32,404 nt of DNA from the IMG/VR virus record IMGVR_UViG_3300006805_000092, positions 1-32,404 of that record, one strand, 5' to 3'. Positions within the stretch are counted from its first letter, which is position 1; each line of letters opens with the position of its first letter. The DNA comes from a virus. The translations under genes were made by a program, and so were the position numbers. Of the stretch, positions 1 to 7,369 are shown piece after piece. Under the pieces are notes generated by a model. That model was given only the letters and a program-made list of their open reading frames with translations, had not been told where the DNA came from and did no database searches.

Positions 1-66
1 ATGCCGAATTTTCGGGGCTGTTTTGACCAAGCAAATTTCCGCCAGCGAAAAAAGGTGGTAAAATAA
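1..66 (+). CDS. 3' end of an upstream reading frame (partial)
   Basis: The frame is open from the first base and ends in TAA at 64-66, overlapping the next start codon as TAATG. Only 21 codons are visible and they match no family I know. The overlap with the following gene is the tight spacing this phage uses between cotranscribed genes, which is the only support for it being coding. An ATG occupies bases 1-3, so it could be a complete short frame, but no ribosome site can be judged at the edge of the window. Confidence 0.3.
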   Translation: MPNFRGCFDQANFRQRKKVVK

Positions 67-407
67 TGCTTATGAAAGGCATGACACTCACGTTTACAAA
101 AAAGGTAGCTGGTATTGCTGATGCTCTTGGCAACCCAACGTATACCAACACTCAAATCATTATTGATGATTGTTTGGTAGCACCAATTTCTGAGCCTGCT
201 ACTGCACGTGAGCAGCAAGCTAAAGAACAAATGCGAGACCAAGTACGTGTACACCTGCCCAAAGCCACTACTGCTGACGTAAGCGACAGCGATTTTACGT
301 ACAATGGCAAGGTATTCCATACCGACAGTGATAGCGTTGTGTTCATGGCTGAGAATACGCCTACTCGCTGGAATAGGTACTTTCGATCGGAGTGTGTAAA
401 TGGCTAA
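66..407 (+). CDS. Head-tail stopper (head closure) protein
   Basis: The 113-residue product resembles the small head-closure/stopper proteins of siphoviruses (SPP1 gp16-like, actinophage head-to-tail stopper). These sit under the connector and hold DNA in the capsid until the tail docks. Family-like traits are an N-terminal beta region, a conserved 'DCLVAP' strand near residues 35-40, and a C-terminal 'YNGKVFHTDSD..' to 'PTRWNRYF' stretch that matches the usual final strands and Trp. AAGGTGG at 52-58 lies 7 bases before the ATG at 66, which favours this start over the in-frame ATGs at 72 and 81. It overlaps the next gene by 8 bases. The assignment is from family look, not a database search. 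Confidence 0.6.
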   Translation: MLMKGMTLTFTKKVAGIADALGNPTYTNTQIIIDDCLVAPISEPATAREQQAKEQMRDQVRVHLPKATTADVSDSDFTYNGKVFHTDSDSVVFMAENTPTRWNRYFRSECVNG

Positions 408-762
408 TGTTGAAACTATCGTAGTTGCATGGCTCAAGGCTTTACCAGTTGCTAATGGTTATTCAGTTAGTGGCGATATTCCCAAAGAGCGACCAGAGAA
501 ATTTATAACGGTTGATCGTACTGGTGGTCCACGTGAGGCAATGGTACTCGACCGTGCTGAAATACTTATTGAAGTATATAATCGTAACAGCCGACTTGAT
601 GCCAGTGAAGTAGCAAACCTGATTGCTGACCACATCATTGAGCTTGAAGCCTATGATGATAACATTACCCACGCTTCTGTTAATTCAGTTGTAAACCTTG
701 ATGACATTATCGGGCAATATAGCCGATACCAAGTTTATTGTGATGTCTACCTACGCAGGTAG
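400..762 (+). CDS. Tail terminator protein
   Basis: This 120-residue protein has the pattern of siphovirus tail-terminator/neck proteins, which cap the tail tube and join it to the head: an N-terminal helix ('VETIVVAWLKALP'), then strands 'KFITVDRTGG' and 'AEILIEVYNR', then a helix with 'ASEVANLIADHI'. Its C-terminal 'SRYQVYCDVYLRR' is typical of the last strand in actinophage versions. It follows the stopper with an 8-base overlap, the usual gene pairing. It is the last gene before an intergenic region holding a promoter. Confidence 0.6.
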   Translation: MANVETIVVAWLKALPVANGYSVSGDIPKERPEKFITVDRTGGPREAMVLDRAEILIEVYNRNSRLDASEVANLIADHIIELEAYDDNITHASVNSVVNLDDIIGQYSRYQVYCDVYLRR

Positions 763-785
763 AACACAAAATTTGTTCAAAATAG

Positions 786-815
786 TTGTTGCATTTAACA
801 CGGTTATGGTATATT
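786..815 (+). promoter_or_regulatory. Promoter of the scaffold-capsid operon
   Basis: TATATT at 810-815 is preceded by TGG, giving an extended -10 element. A weak -35 candidate, TTGTTG at 786-791, is 18 bases upstream. It lies in the 104-base gap between the tail terminator and scaffold genes and should start a leader of about 45 bases. Confidence 0.5.
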
Positions 816-824
816 TGAATTAGT

Positions 825-866
825 CAGAGAAACAAACGGTATACGCACCGGAAAGGAAAAGCGGCG
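825..866 (+). promoter_or_regulatory. Scaffold-gene leader with small hairpin
   Basis: The leader holds CGGT-atacgc-ACCG, which can form a 4-bp hairpin just upstream of AAAGGA (852-857), the probable ribosome site, 9 bases before the ATG. The order AACAA, ACGG, ACCGG, AAAGGA loosely resembles the portal leader, which has the same elements with different spacing. The likeness is weaker than that between the portal and tape-measure leaders. Confidence 0.3.
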
Positions 867-1343
867 ATGGCTGAATATTTTACAAAAGATGGCGATGATT
901 ATGTACCGGTCGAGGGTGAACTGCACACACAGGAGCACGTAGACCAGATCGTAAAGCAACGTGCAGAGCGTTTAGCAAAGCAAAATTACGGTGATTACGA
1001 TGACCTCAAAGCGAAAGCGGCAAAGGTAGACACAATCTCACAAGAATTTGAAGATAAGTTAAAAAGCAAAGATGATGAGCTTGCCAAAATTACTGGCGAC
1101 CTTACAACTGCAAAGCTTGAGACTGATAAGGTCAAACTTATGCAAGAATTCGGGCTATCTGATGACTTAGGTGAGTTCGTAACTGGTACGACTGTCGATG
1201 AGATGCGTTCGAGAGCTGAAAAGCTGTCGAAAGGTGCAAAGGGCGGCAAAGTTACTGTTACTAAGACTGGTAAGCCAGACGAAAAAACGTCTGACACCCA
1301 AAAAATCGCCAAAGGTTTATTCAAGCGACAATCTGACGACTAA
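867..1343 (+). CDS. Capsid scaffolding protein
   Basis: This 158-residue, highly charged protein sits directly before the major capsid gene, the usual place for a scaffold. A central predicted coiled coil (about residues 45-95, 'AKVDTISQEFEDKLKSKDDE' onward) is followed by a glycine/lysine-rich linker and a basic C-terminus ('KIAKGLFKRQSDD'), the end that in known scaffolds contacts the coat protein. The N-terminal 'HTQEHVDQIVKQRAERLAKQ' segment is typical of actinophage and Firmicutes scaffolds. No protease domain is visible, so scaffold removal would have to be passive or done by another protein. Confidence 0.75.
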   Translation: MAEYFTKDGDDYVPVEGELHTQEHVDQIVKQRAERLAKQNYGDYDDLKAKAAKVDTISQEFEDKLKSKDDELAKITGDLTTAKLETDKVKLMQEFGLSDDLGEFVTGTTVDEMRSRAEKLSKGAKGGKVTVTKTGKPDEKTSDTQKIAKGLFKRQSDD

Positions 1344-1381
1344 TTAATAATTAATCGTTTAAGAAAGTGAGATAACCAATA

Positions 1382-2296
1382 ATGGCTACTCCTCTTCGCC
1401 TTGAAGTACTTGACCTAGCAAACCACACTGGCAAGTCATGGCGTAAAAATATTCGTGGTGGTGTTTTATCAAGGCTAACTCCGGGTGATCCTGAACTAAA
1501 GGTTGGTAGTACCGACATCTTTACATTCACCGGCACACCAAAGGCTGAGCTTGTTGGCGAAAGTGCAAACAAGTCATCTGCTGACGGTACTCCGGGCAAA
1601 GCAACCGTTAAGACTTACAAGGTACAAATTACCTACCGTATGTCTAACGAAGTTCAGTGGTCTGACGAAGATTACCAAACTCAAATTGTTGAGAACTTGG
1701 TAGCTAACGTTGCCACAGCACTTAGCCGTGCACTCGACTTGCTTGCTATTCACGGTGTGAACCCAGCAACAGGTGATGTATCTGCTAGCGTTTCTCAGTA
1801 CTTTACTAAGAGCGGTAACAATGTAAACCGTGTTACGACTACTGCCGATGCACAAGCCGACATTGAAGCTGCTGCATCAGCTCTGCAAGGTGCTGGTTAC
1901 ATTGCAACTGGTATTGCACTTGACCCAGCGTTTGCTGGTCAGTTGGCTCGCACTAAGGATCAGGACAACCGACCGTTGTACCCTGAACTTGGTCTTGGTT
2001 TCGCCTTTGATAGCTTCCAAGGTCTGCCTGCTGCATCAAGCGACACTGTTTCTGGTCGTCAGGAACTCGATGCCGAAGATGCAACCGTTAAGGCACTTAT
2101 GGGCGACTTTGAAGCCTTTAAGTGGGGTATTGCTCGTGAAGTACCACTTGAACTCATCGAATTCGGTGATCCAGATGGTAATGGCGACTTGAAGCGTACC
2201 AACGAAGTTGCGATCCGTGCCGAAAGCGTACTTGGTTTCGCAATTCTCGATGAGACTGCCTTTAGCCTCATTGATGGTGCAACTCCATCAGCCTAG
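1382..2296 (+). CDS. Major capsid protein, HK97 fold
   Basis: The 304-residue product is an HK97-fold coat protein. An N-terminal arm leads into an E-loop-like region (residues 30-75, Gly/Thr/Lys-rich), then 'ITYRMSNEVQWSDEDYQTQIVENLV' spine-type sequence, an A-domain around 'GYIATGIALDPAFAGQLARTKD', and a C-terminal 'EVAIRAESVLGFAILDETAFSLI', the strand and helix typical of phage capsid families. It follows the scaffold and ends at a strong terminator. Ribosome-site signal before the ATG is modest (AAAGTGAG). Very efficient terminator placement fits a highly expressed gene. No delta-domain or protease precedes the mature-like N-terminus. Confidence 0.85.
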   Translation: MATPLRLEVLDLANHTGKSWRKNIRGGVLSRLTPGDPELKVGSTDIFTFTGTPKAELVGESANKSSADGTPGKATVKTYKVQITYRMSNEVQWSDEDYQTQIVENLVANVATALSRALDLLAIHGVNPATGDVSASVSQYFTKSGNNVNRVTTTADAQADIEAAASALQGAGYIATGIALDPAFAGQLARTKDQDNRPLYPELGLGFAFDSFQGLPAASSDTVSGRQELDAEDATVKALMGDFEAFKWGIAREVPLELIEFGDPDGNGDLKRTNEVAIRAESVLGFAILDETAFSLIDGATPSA

Positions 2297-2313
2297 TTTC
2301 GGCTAGCAACAAT

Positions 2314-2339
2314 AAACGCCCTAGCAATAGGGCGTTTTT
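2314..2339 (+). terminator. Rho-independent terminator after the capsid gene
   Basis: A 10-bp perfect stem (AAACGCCCTA with TAGGGCGTTT) closes a GCAA tetraloop and runs into a T tract. It ends just before the next promoter, isolating the capsid transcript. Confidence 0.9.
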
Positions 2340-2343
2340 GTTG

Positions 2344-2352
2344 TGGTAAAAT
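2344..2352 (+). promoter_or_regulatory. Extended -10 promoter for a leaderless gene
   Basis: TGG-TAAAAT lies directly after the capsid terminator. The -10 hexamer ends 6 bases before the ATG at 2359, so transcription should start at or next to the start codon. No good -35 element is seen, as expected for an extended -10 promoter. Confidence 0.6.
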
Positions 2353-2358
2353 AAACTT

Positions 2359-2580
2359 ATGGCTAAACGATTAATACCCTACGTGAACAGATTTAATGGC
2401 GATGTGAAAGTCGTTACTAAGAGCGGTGCTAAAAAGCTAAGCGAAGATTATACCCCTGTGAAGTTCGTACAAAACCAAGAGGGCGAAGCTGTTATGCGGT
2501 TTGAGCTAGAGGGTGCAACAGTCGATATATCTGAAAACAAAACAGAGGCGGTAGAAGATGGCAACAGAAGCACAAAGTAA
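2359..2580 (+). CDS. Small protein of unknown function, probably leaderless
   Basis: A 73-residue protein with a basic first half and an acidic, Glu-rich tail; it matches no family I recognise. It starts 6 bases after a -10 hexamer and has no ribosome site, so translation would begin on a leaderless mRNA. It overlaps the next gene by 23 bases. Position between capsid and minor head genes fits a head accessory or a short tail-completion protein, but nothing in the sequence proves it. Confidence 0.6.
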   Translation: MAKRLIPYVNRFNGDVKVVTKSGAKKLSEDYTPVKFVQNQEGEAVMRFELEGATVDISENKTEAVEDGNRSTK

Positions 2581-2872
2581 ATTCATCTCTGATTTGGTTG
2601 TTTTGAAAACCAAAGAATTTAAAGAGGTTAAAGAGATGCTATTTTCGAGCGGCATTATTACGCCAGAAGCAACACTTGTGGCTGAGGCACAGTCCATTGC
2701 CGAAATTACCCATGCCCTAGATGATTTACAGGCTTCACGCTTCATTGACCTACTCACATCGGCAAAAGAGCCTGCACGTGGTCGTGTATACTCAACAAAA
2801 CGTATTGAGGGGGCTACCGCAGCCGTTGAAAGCATTAAACGAACAATAGATAGTTGGGATTTCAGCTCATGA
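2558..2872 (+). CDS. Conserved-looking phage protein, function unknown
   Basis: 104 residues, mainly helical. The arrangement 'EAQSKFISDLV' followed by 'IAEITHALDDLQASRFIDLL' recalls small phage domains (DUF3072-like) in which 'kQ..yI..L' is followed by 'AS.lI..L', often found at the ends of phage nucleases and helicases; the likeness is by eye and weak. GAGGCGG about 9 bases before the ATG is a fair ribosome site inside the preceding gene. It ends in an ATGA overlap with the next gene, so the two are translationally coupled. Confidence 0.6.
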   Translation: MATEAQSKFISDLVVLKTKEFKEVKEMLFSSGIITPEATLVAEAQSIAEITHALDDLQASRFIDLLTSAKEPARGRVYSTKRIEGATAAVESIKRTIDSWDFSS

Positions 2873-3411
2873 ATTACGCAGAACTCAATAACTCGATCAT
2901 AGATAAGGTAATGGTGGCTCTTGCTATCATTAATAACCCTGAAATCGCCCCTGATGTGCGACAGCTTAATCAAGAAATTCTTTTTAGAGAAGTCGGCACT
3001 GCTATCTACGACAAAGTATATGATATGAATGCGTTTGATTTTGAGATTGAGCGTACACGTGGCAGAGGTATTGACGATAGGTACTACGGTCTAGCAAAAG
3101 TAACTGCTGGTAGTGTATCTACCGGCTCACTTGGCATGCGTGAATATGTAAAAAACTATCTTGACCACGTATCAAGTAAGGCACAAAGTGATGCAATGCG
3201 TAATGCTGAGCAAAGCGGTAAGCACCCAAGGGTCATACGTAAAACAAATGGCGAGACATGCAAGTGGTGTCGCTCACTTGCCGGTGAATATAGTAACCCA
3301 TCAAGTGATGTATTCAGACGACATGGGGGCTGTGATTGCCCGATTATTACTCAAGGCTATCGATCACGAAATGGTCAGCTCAATAACTATGTCAAGCCTC
3401 AAGATCGCTGA
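2869..3411 (+). CDS. Minor head protein, MuF / SPP1 gp7-like
   Basis: 180 residues. The C-terminal half carries 'GETCKWCRSLAGEY' followed by 'RRHGGCDCPIIT', the Cys-x-x-Cys ... His-x-x-Cys-x-Cys pattern that ends MuF/SPP1 gp7 minor capsid proteins. These bind the portal and are carried inside the virion, and some eject with the DNA. The N-terminal half is helical. It is shorter than full gp7 proteins (about 300 residues), so it may be a minimal version. The start is the ATG in the ATGA overlap at 2869. The portal gene lies just downstream, an expected partner. Confidence 0.65.
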   Translation: MNYAELNNSIIDKVMVALAIINNPEIAPDVRQLNQEILFREVGTAIYDKVYDMNAFDFEIERTRGRGIDDRYYGLAKVTAGSVSTGSLGMREYVKNYLDHVSSKAQSDAMRNAEQSGKHPRVIRKTNGETCKWCRSLAGEYSNPSSDVFRRHGGCDCPIITQGYRSRNGQLNNYVKPQDR

Positions 3412-3826
3412 GATACGCCTTACTGGCAACGTACCTAGTAAAAAGAACCAACGCATTAATCGTGGTGATGGTGTAAGCTTTCCGAGTAAAAAATTTGTTC
3501 AATGGCAAAACGATGCAATAAGCGAAGTACGCATACAAACTCGTGAGCGGTTTTATAAACCAGTTGGTATAGAGGTAATTATATATTTTGCGACATTAGC
3601 AAAAGCCGACTTAGATAATAGATTAACCAGCATTTTAGACATGCTTGTTGAGGCATTGGTTATTCGTGATGACAAATGGGAAAATGTACCCTATGTCAAG
3701 TTGCAGGCTGAATACCGACCACGTAACGCAGGGGCATTTATTCGCATAGAAGAGCTTGAAGATGGCTTTTTTGGCGAGCAATATACCCTTGACCGTGCAA
3801 AACTCGATAGAAAAAAGCATCATTAA
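3389..3826 (+). CDS. rusA: RusA-family Holliday junction resolvase
   Basis: From the ATG at 3389 the protein has 145 residues. It shows the RusA order: N-terminal strand 'AEIRLTGNVPSKKNQRI', then 'KADLDNRLTSILDMLVEALVIRDDKWENV', which supplies the paired acidic residues of the Mg-binding site, then a final strand pair. RusA dimers cut branched DNA; phages use them to debranch replicated DNA before packaging. Its place among head genes agrees with a packaging role. An in-frame ATG at 3371 is also possible; the frame is open further upstream but there it overlaps the minor head gene. No strong ribosome site is seen, so coupling to the overlapping upstream gene is likely. Confidence 0.85.
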   Translation: MSSLKIAEIRLTGNVPSKKNQRINRGDGVSFPSKKFVQWQNDAISEVRIQTRERFYKPVGIEVIIYFATLAKADLDNRLTSILDMLVEALVIRDDKWENVPYVKLQAEYRPRNAGAFIRIEELEDGFFGEQYTLDRAKLDRKKHH

Positions 3827-3834
3827 ACTACTTA

Positions 3835-3864
3835 TGTTACAATTACAATATAGTTTGATATAAT
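3835..3864 (+). promoter_or_regulatory. Tandem extended -10 promoters before the portal gene
   Basis: Two boxes are visible: TGT-TACAAT (3835-3843) and TGA-TATAAT (3856-3864). The upstream box and its flanks (CTTATGTTA.AATT..CAATATA) closely match the tape-measure promoter at 8584-8606, so the two operons share promoter sequence and leader. Confidence 0.65.
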
Positions 3865-3874
3865 ACTAATCAAT

Positions 3875-3920
3875 AACAAATACGCTTACGGGGCGGCATA
3901 ACCGGCTTAAAAGGACAGAG
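3875..3920 (+). promoter_or_regulatory. Structured leader of the portal gene
   Basis: The leader contains ACGGGGCGGCATAACCGG and then CTTAA and AAAGGA. It aligns with the tape-measure leader, ACGGTTGCGGTAAAACTGG then TTTAA, with C/T swaps that keep a small CGG/CYG hairpin possible. The ribosome site AAGGA lies a few bases before the ATG. Confidence 0.4.
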
Positions 3921-5267
3921 ATGGATCAACAGCCGGAAATTACCATAGAAAATATCGCAACTCAGCTCGCAAATAAGGGCATTTATTCATTGACTGAGAA
4001 GCAAGTAAAAGTACAAGATAAGTACGACTACTATAATGCTGACAACGATATTAGCGACTTTGGCATCTCTACCCCTATTCGCATGCGTAACTTACGACCC
4101 GGCATTGGTTGGGCAAGCCGTGCCGTAAACACTCTATCTGACCGTGTTGTATTCGATGGCTTTGCAAAAGATACATTCGGTATTAATGACTACCTCGAAA
4201 GCATTAACGGTTATAGTGTTATTAGCAAGGTAAAGCACGATGCATTTATTGCTGGCTGTGCATTTATAGCGGTGATTGATGACCCACTTACAGACCGCAA
4301 GGTTTTAGTACCGTTCACTGCCCAAGAAGCTACTGGCGAGGTTGAGCAAACCACAGGGCTTCTCAAATGGGGTCTCGCAGTTACTAAGTGGTACGAGCCA
4401 AAGCCTAAAAAGGGCGGTATGCGTTTTGCACCAAAAGACTATGTGCTATTCACACCTGAATTTACAGCAGTGTTTGTCAATCGCATGGTCGCTGAAATCA
4501 TACCAAATAATACTGGTCGTACTCTGTTGCACCCTATTACTCACCGTGCAAGTGCCGACCGACCATTAGGTAAATCTCGCCTTACAAACACAGCTCGCAG
4601 AATTATTAACGAGGTTGGGCGACTTAAACGCAGGGAAGAAATTGCCGAAGAGTTTTATGCCTTGCCGCAACGCTATATTAGCGGTCTTGCTGAGGGTGCT
4701 GAAAAAGACGATAAACTAGACAGTGCTATCGGTAAAGTTTGGGCTATCAACAAAGATGAGGACGGTGAAAAGCCTGAAATTGGGCAACTTGCTCAAATGA
4801 GCATTGCTGGCTTTGAGACCGCCAAAAAAGACAAGGCACGTGATTTCTGTGCTGAAACTGCTTTGACACTACGTAACCTTGGGTATGAAACCGGCAACCC
4901 AAGTAGTGCCGAGAGCCTTGTGGCGATGTCTGACGATTTATTGCTTGAAGCTCAAAACAGCCAACATGAAATGGGCAAGCAAATTAAAGAGGTCATCATT
5001 ACATTACAACTTGCGATCAATGAGTACGACACCATACCAGACCAGCTTAACGACATGATACCTGCATGGAAGCCTATTTTTCAAACTGACATTGGTGCGG
5101 CTGGTGATGCCATCTTTAAGATTTATCAGGCAATGCCTGAGCTTGTTGGTACTGTTGAGGGCTACCAAATGCTAGGAATTGGCATTAGGCGAGCAGAGGA
5201 GCTTGTAACGTTGCGACAAACAGCACGTAACGCTAGTTTTATGAATAACGGAGGGGCACAATCATGA
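3921..5267 (+). CDS. Portal protein
   Basis: 448 residues, the usual length for actinophage/SPP1 gp6-type portals. These form the 12-fold ring at the packaging vertex and bind the large terminase. Family-like segments include the N-terminal 'KQVKVQDKYDYYNAD' clip/stem region, 'MRNLRPGIGWASRAVNTLSDRVVFDGF', 'PLGKSRLTNTARRIINEVGR' (the helix before the stem) and 'NPSSAESLVAMSDDLLLEA' near residue 330, a pattern typical of actinophage portals. It overlaps the connector gene by 4 bases. Unusually, the gene lies downstream of capsid and scaffold and far from the terminase. Confidence 0.85.
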   Translation: MDQQPEITIENIATQLANKGIYSLTEKQVKVQDKYDYYNADNDISDFGISTPIRMRNLRPGIGWASRAVNTLSDRVVFDGFAKDTFGINDYLESINGYSVISKVKHDAFIAGCAFIAVIDDPLTDRKVLVPFTAQEATGEVEQTTGLLKWGLAVTKWYEPKPKKGGMRFAPKDYVLFTPEFTAVFVNRMVAEIIPNNTGRTLLHPITHRASADRPLGKSRLTNTARRIINEVGRLKRREEIAEEFYALPQRYISGLAEGAEKDDKLDSAIGKVWAINKDEDGEKPEIGQLAQMSIAGFETAKKDKARDFCAETALTLRNLGYETGNPSSAESLVAMSDDLLLEAQNSQHEMGKQIKEVIITLQLAINEYDTIPDQLNDMIPAWKPIFQTDIGAAGDAIFKIYQAMPELVGTVEGYQMLGIGIRRAEELVTLRQTARNASFMNNGGAQS

Positions 5268-5707
5268 CAGTCGTAGTACCAGTCGAAGCACCAAACCCAT
5301 ACGCTGACGTAGCTGACTTAACTGTATTTTGGCAAGCACCTACCGATAGTGCTAGGGCATTAGAGCTTTTAACGCTCGCTAGCAACCGCTTACGTGTTCG
5401 TGGTGGTAATGTTGGCGTTGATATGGACAGTAGGGTAAATAGCGAGCCTGCTTACTTTAAGACCGTCCAGTGGGTAGTTATGGAAGCAACAAAACGTGCT
5501 CTATTAACACCAACCGATCAGCCACCAGTAGAGACTTGGCAACAAACTGCCGGTCCATACAGCGAAAACATCAAGTACGCAAACCCTGCTGGCGATTTGT
5601 GGTTTAAAAAGACTGAGCTTAATGACCTTGGACTTTGGGGAAACCAGAAGCTTAATAGCATAAGCACATCTCAAAGAGATATTTATAGTCCTTACGGAAG
5701 TGCCTAA
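5264..5707 (+). CDS. Head-tail connector (adaptor) protein
   Basis: 147 residues, overlapping the portal gene by ATGA. The pattern 'PYADVADLTVFWQAP', then 'ALELLTLASNRLR' and 'AYFKTVQWVVMEATKRALLTP', followed by 'AGPYSENIKYANPAGDLWF', is that of actinophage head-to-tail adaptors (HK97 gp6 / SPP1 gp15-like): helical ring proteins that attach under the portal, with a C-terminal arm that contacts the stopper. The stopper and terminator are encoded about 5 kb upstream, not next to it as usual. Confidence 0.75.
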   Translation: MTVVVPVEAPNPYADVADLTVFWQAPTDSARALELLTLASNRLRVRGGNVGVDMDSRVNSEPAYFKTVQWVVMEATKRALLTPTDQPPVETWQQTAGPYSENIKYANPAGDLWFKKTELNDLGLWGNQKLNSISTSQRDIYSPYGSA

Positions 5708-5709
5708 AC

Positions 5710-6000
5710 ATGAGTGAAGCACAAAATATACTAGCTTCTGGCAACGTGGTAGCTATCTTGGCTCTCATTATTGTTACTCTGGCAGCAACGCTCGTTACAG
5801 TAATCGTTTACTTTACAAAAAAGGTTGATGGCAAAGACTTAAAGATTGAAGAATTAAATAAGCTTGTATTTAGTGAGCAAAAAGCACATGTTGCCGACTA
5901 CAAAACGATGGCTGAAAAAGACCAAGAAGTTTTGTTAGGAAACGCACAGGCAAACCAGTTACTTGCCGCTAAAATAGAAGCTGTAAAAGGTGGACGCTAA
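5710..6000 (+). CDS. Single-pass membrane protein with coiled-coil tail
   Basis: 96 residues. One strong transmembrane segment (about residues 9-35, 'VVAILALIIVTLAATLVTVIV') is followed by a charged helical tail rich in Lys, Glu and Gln ('KIEELNKLVFSEQKAHVADY' onward). The topology resembles phage holin-like or spanin-like components and some tail-module membrane proteins, but no family motif is visible. It follows the connector after 2 bases and precedes two more small genes in the same operon, all between head and tail modules. Confidence 0.6.
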   Translation: MSEAQNILASGNVVAILALIIVTLAATLVTVIVYFTKKVDGKDLKIEELNKLVFSEQKAHVADYKTMAEKDQEVLLGNAQANQLLAAKIEAVKGGR

Positions 6001-6002
6001 TT

Positions 6003-6236
6003 ATGGGTATCTTCAAACGTAAAAAGCAAAATGTTTCGCCATTAGAGATAACGCCCCCAATTGAAAGCAGGGTGGAGATTGAGCTACACAAAAACGCTAG
6101 CGAAGAGGCCGCTGAAAAGGCAAAAGAGGTAAATACTCACTTAAACGACCTATTGGTACAAAATGGTTTTACCCTTAAAATAGCACTAGCGGCAGGGGCA
6201 GAACTCCGGCACAAAAAGACAGGTGGAAAAAAATAA
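6003..6236 (+). CDS. Small charged protein, unknown
   Basis: 77 residues: a basic start ('FKRKKQNVSPLEI'), an acidic helical middle ('KNASEEAAEKAKEVNTHLND') and a lysine-rich end. There is no membrane segment and no recognised domain. It lies 2 bases after a membrane protein and overlaps the next membrane protein by one base as TAATG, so the three are probably made together. Confidence 0.55.
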   Translation: MGIFKRKKQNVSPLEITPPIESRVEIELHKNASEEAAEKAKEVNTHLNDLLVQNGFTLKIALAAGAELRHKKTGGKK

Positions 6237-6637
6237 TGGACATTCAATTACTAGCATTCCTACTACTTATAGGCAGGCTCATTTCTGAGGCTTTTATTAT
6301 TGCTGTTTTGCGTAAGCAATGGAAAATTAGGAATAAGCCTATACACCCTCGCCTACGAAATTTGCGTAAAGTATTAACCCTACTGGCGGTACTCGTGTTT
6401 GTTGGTAACATATACCCACTGGCACTTGATTTATTTACTTTGTTTGATGCAGGAATTCGCACTAGCGGTTACGTGAACCTAGTGGGTGTTGCTTATTCAT
6501 TAGATAATAACCTTACATTCATGTTTGCATCGATCCTTATTTGGACGTTATACAAGCTCTCAGATGTCGTAATTGAAGTAGCAGAGCTGATTACCGGCAG
6601 TGATCCTACCAAAGACCCTAGCAACACGAAAAAATAG
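6236..6637 (+). CDS. Multi-pass membrane protein, unknown
   Basis: 133 residues with three probable transmembrane segments (roughly residues 3-22, 42-68 and 83-103), separated by a basic loop ('RKQWKIRNKPIHPRLRNLRK'). The positive loop would face the cytoplasm. The C-terminus is hydrophilic. Membrane proteins are not expected between connector and major tail protein genes; candidate roles are superinfection exclusion, a second lysis system or DNA entry. No family is recognised. Confidence 0.6.
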   Translation: MDIQLLAFLLLIGRLISEAFIIAVLRKQWKIRNKPIHPRLRNLRKVLTLLAVLVFVGNIYPLALDLFTLFDAGIRTSGYVNLVGVAYSLDNNLTFMFASILIWTLYKLSDVVIEVAELITGSDPTKDPSNTKK

Positions 6638-6646
6638 TGCTATAAT
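6638..6646 (+). promoter_or_regulatory. Extended -10 promoter of the major tail gene
   Basis: TGC-TATAAT overlaps the end of the upstream reading frame. It gives a leader of about 60 bases without a clear ribosome site (only AAGG about 11 bases before the ATG). Confidence 0.65.
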
Positions 6647-6712
6647 CAAAAGCATAAGCAGAGCTACCCAAGAGGTGTGTTGTGCCATAAATCTTAAACA
6701 AGGTTTATTACC

Positions 6713-7273
6713 ATGAATAATGACGCTACTAAGGTATCGTTTGGTAAGCCAAAAGCCACCGGGGCAGTATGGGTCGCACCAGAGGGTACAGCTGTACCTA
6801 CTAGTGCAAACTCTGCACTTAACGCAGCATTCAAATGCTTGGGTTATATTTCCGAAGATGGCTTGGTAAACTCTGTTGAGACTGACACCGAACAAGTTAA
6901 TGCTTGGGGTGGTGATCTCGTTTTGGTTGGTCAAACCAACTTTAACGAAACCTTTATGGTTAATCTCTTAGAGACCAATGCGGAAGCCCTAAAGGTGTAC
7001 TATGGTGAGGACAATGTAGAGGTCTCAGGCGACAACATCACTGTTACACAAAACAGTGCAGCACTGCCACGCTGTGTAGTTGTATTTGAGATTGTGCTTA
7101 CTGGCGGTCGTGTAAAGCGTATCGTTGTAGCTAACGCACAAATCGTAGACCGAAGCGGTGAAATCACTTACGTTGATGGCGAAGCAATCTCGTACCCTGC
7201 TCTTTTTCAGGCATTCCCTGATGAAGATGGCAACAGCCACATTGAGTACATTGCAGTTGTCGCATCGGCTTAG
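6713..7273 (+). CDS. Major tail (tube) protein
   Basis: 186 residues, the size and style of siphovirus tube proteins. It opens with 'TGAVWVAPEGTAVPTSANSALNAAFKCLGYISEDGL', the hallmark N-terminus of actinophage-type major tail proteins (a GAiyvAP.gt..Pt... pattern), followed by beta-rich sequence with 'WGGDLV', 'RCVVVFEIVLTGGRVKRIVV' and a final 'YPALFQAFPDEDG'. Subunits stack as hexameric rings around the tape measure. The gene has its own promoter and terminator, as befits the most abundant tail protein. Confidence 0.85.
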   Translation: MNNDATKVSFGKPKATGAVWVAPEGTAVPTSANSALNAAFKCLGYISEDGLVNSVETDTEQVNAWGGDLVLVGQTNFNETFMVNLLETNAEALKVYYGEDNVEVSGDNITVTQNSAALPRCVVVFEIVLTGGRVKRIVVANAQIVDRSGEITYVDGEAISYPALFQAFPDEDGNSHIEYIAVVASA

Positions 7274-7287
7274 TACCAGCCCAAAGC

Positions 7288-7314
7288 AAAAAGCCCCTAC
7301 ATTGGGGCTTTTTT
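7288..7314 (+). terminator. Terminator after the major tail gene
   Basis: AAAAAGCCCC pairs with GGGGCTTTTT around a TACATT loop, followed by further T residues. The next promoter begins 5 bases later. Confidence 0.9.
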
Positions 7315-7318
7315 GTTG

Positions 7319-7327
7319 TGCTATAAT
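7319..7327 (+). promoter_or_regulatory. Extended -10 promoter of the tail-chaperone genes
   Basis: TGC-TATAAT immediately follows the major tail terminator. The transcript then carries AATGGAGG (7353-7360), a strong ribosome site 9 bases before the start at 7370. Confidence 0.7.
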
Positions 7328-7369
7328 TATGCTTACGATAACAGAACACCTTAATGGAGGGTAATAGAA

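Noticed and set aside
3161-3388. Longer N-terminus for the RusA protein
   Set aside because: This part is read over the minor head gene in another frame and shows no RusA-like sequence before residue 71; the start at 3389 (or 3371) is preferred.
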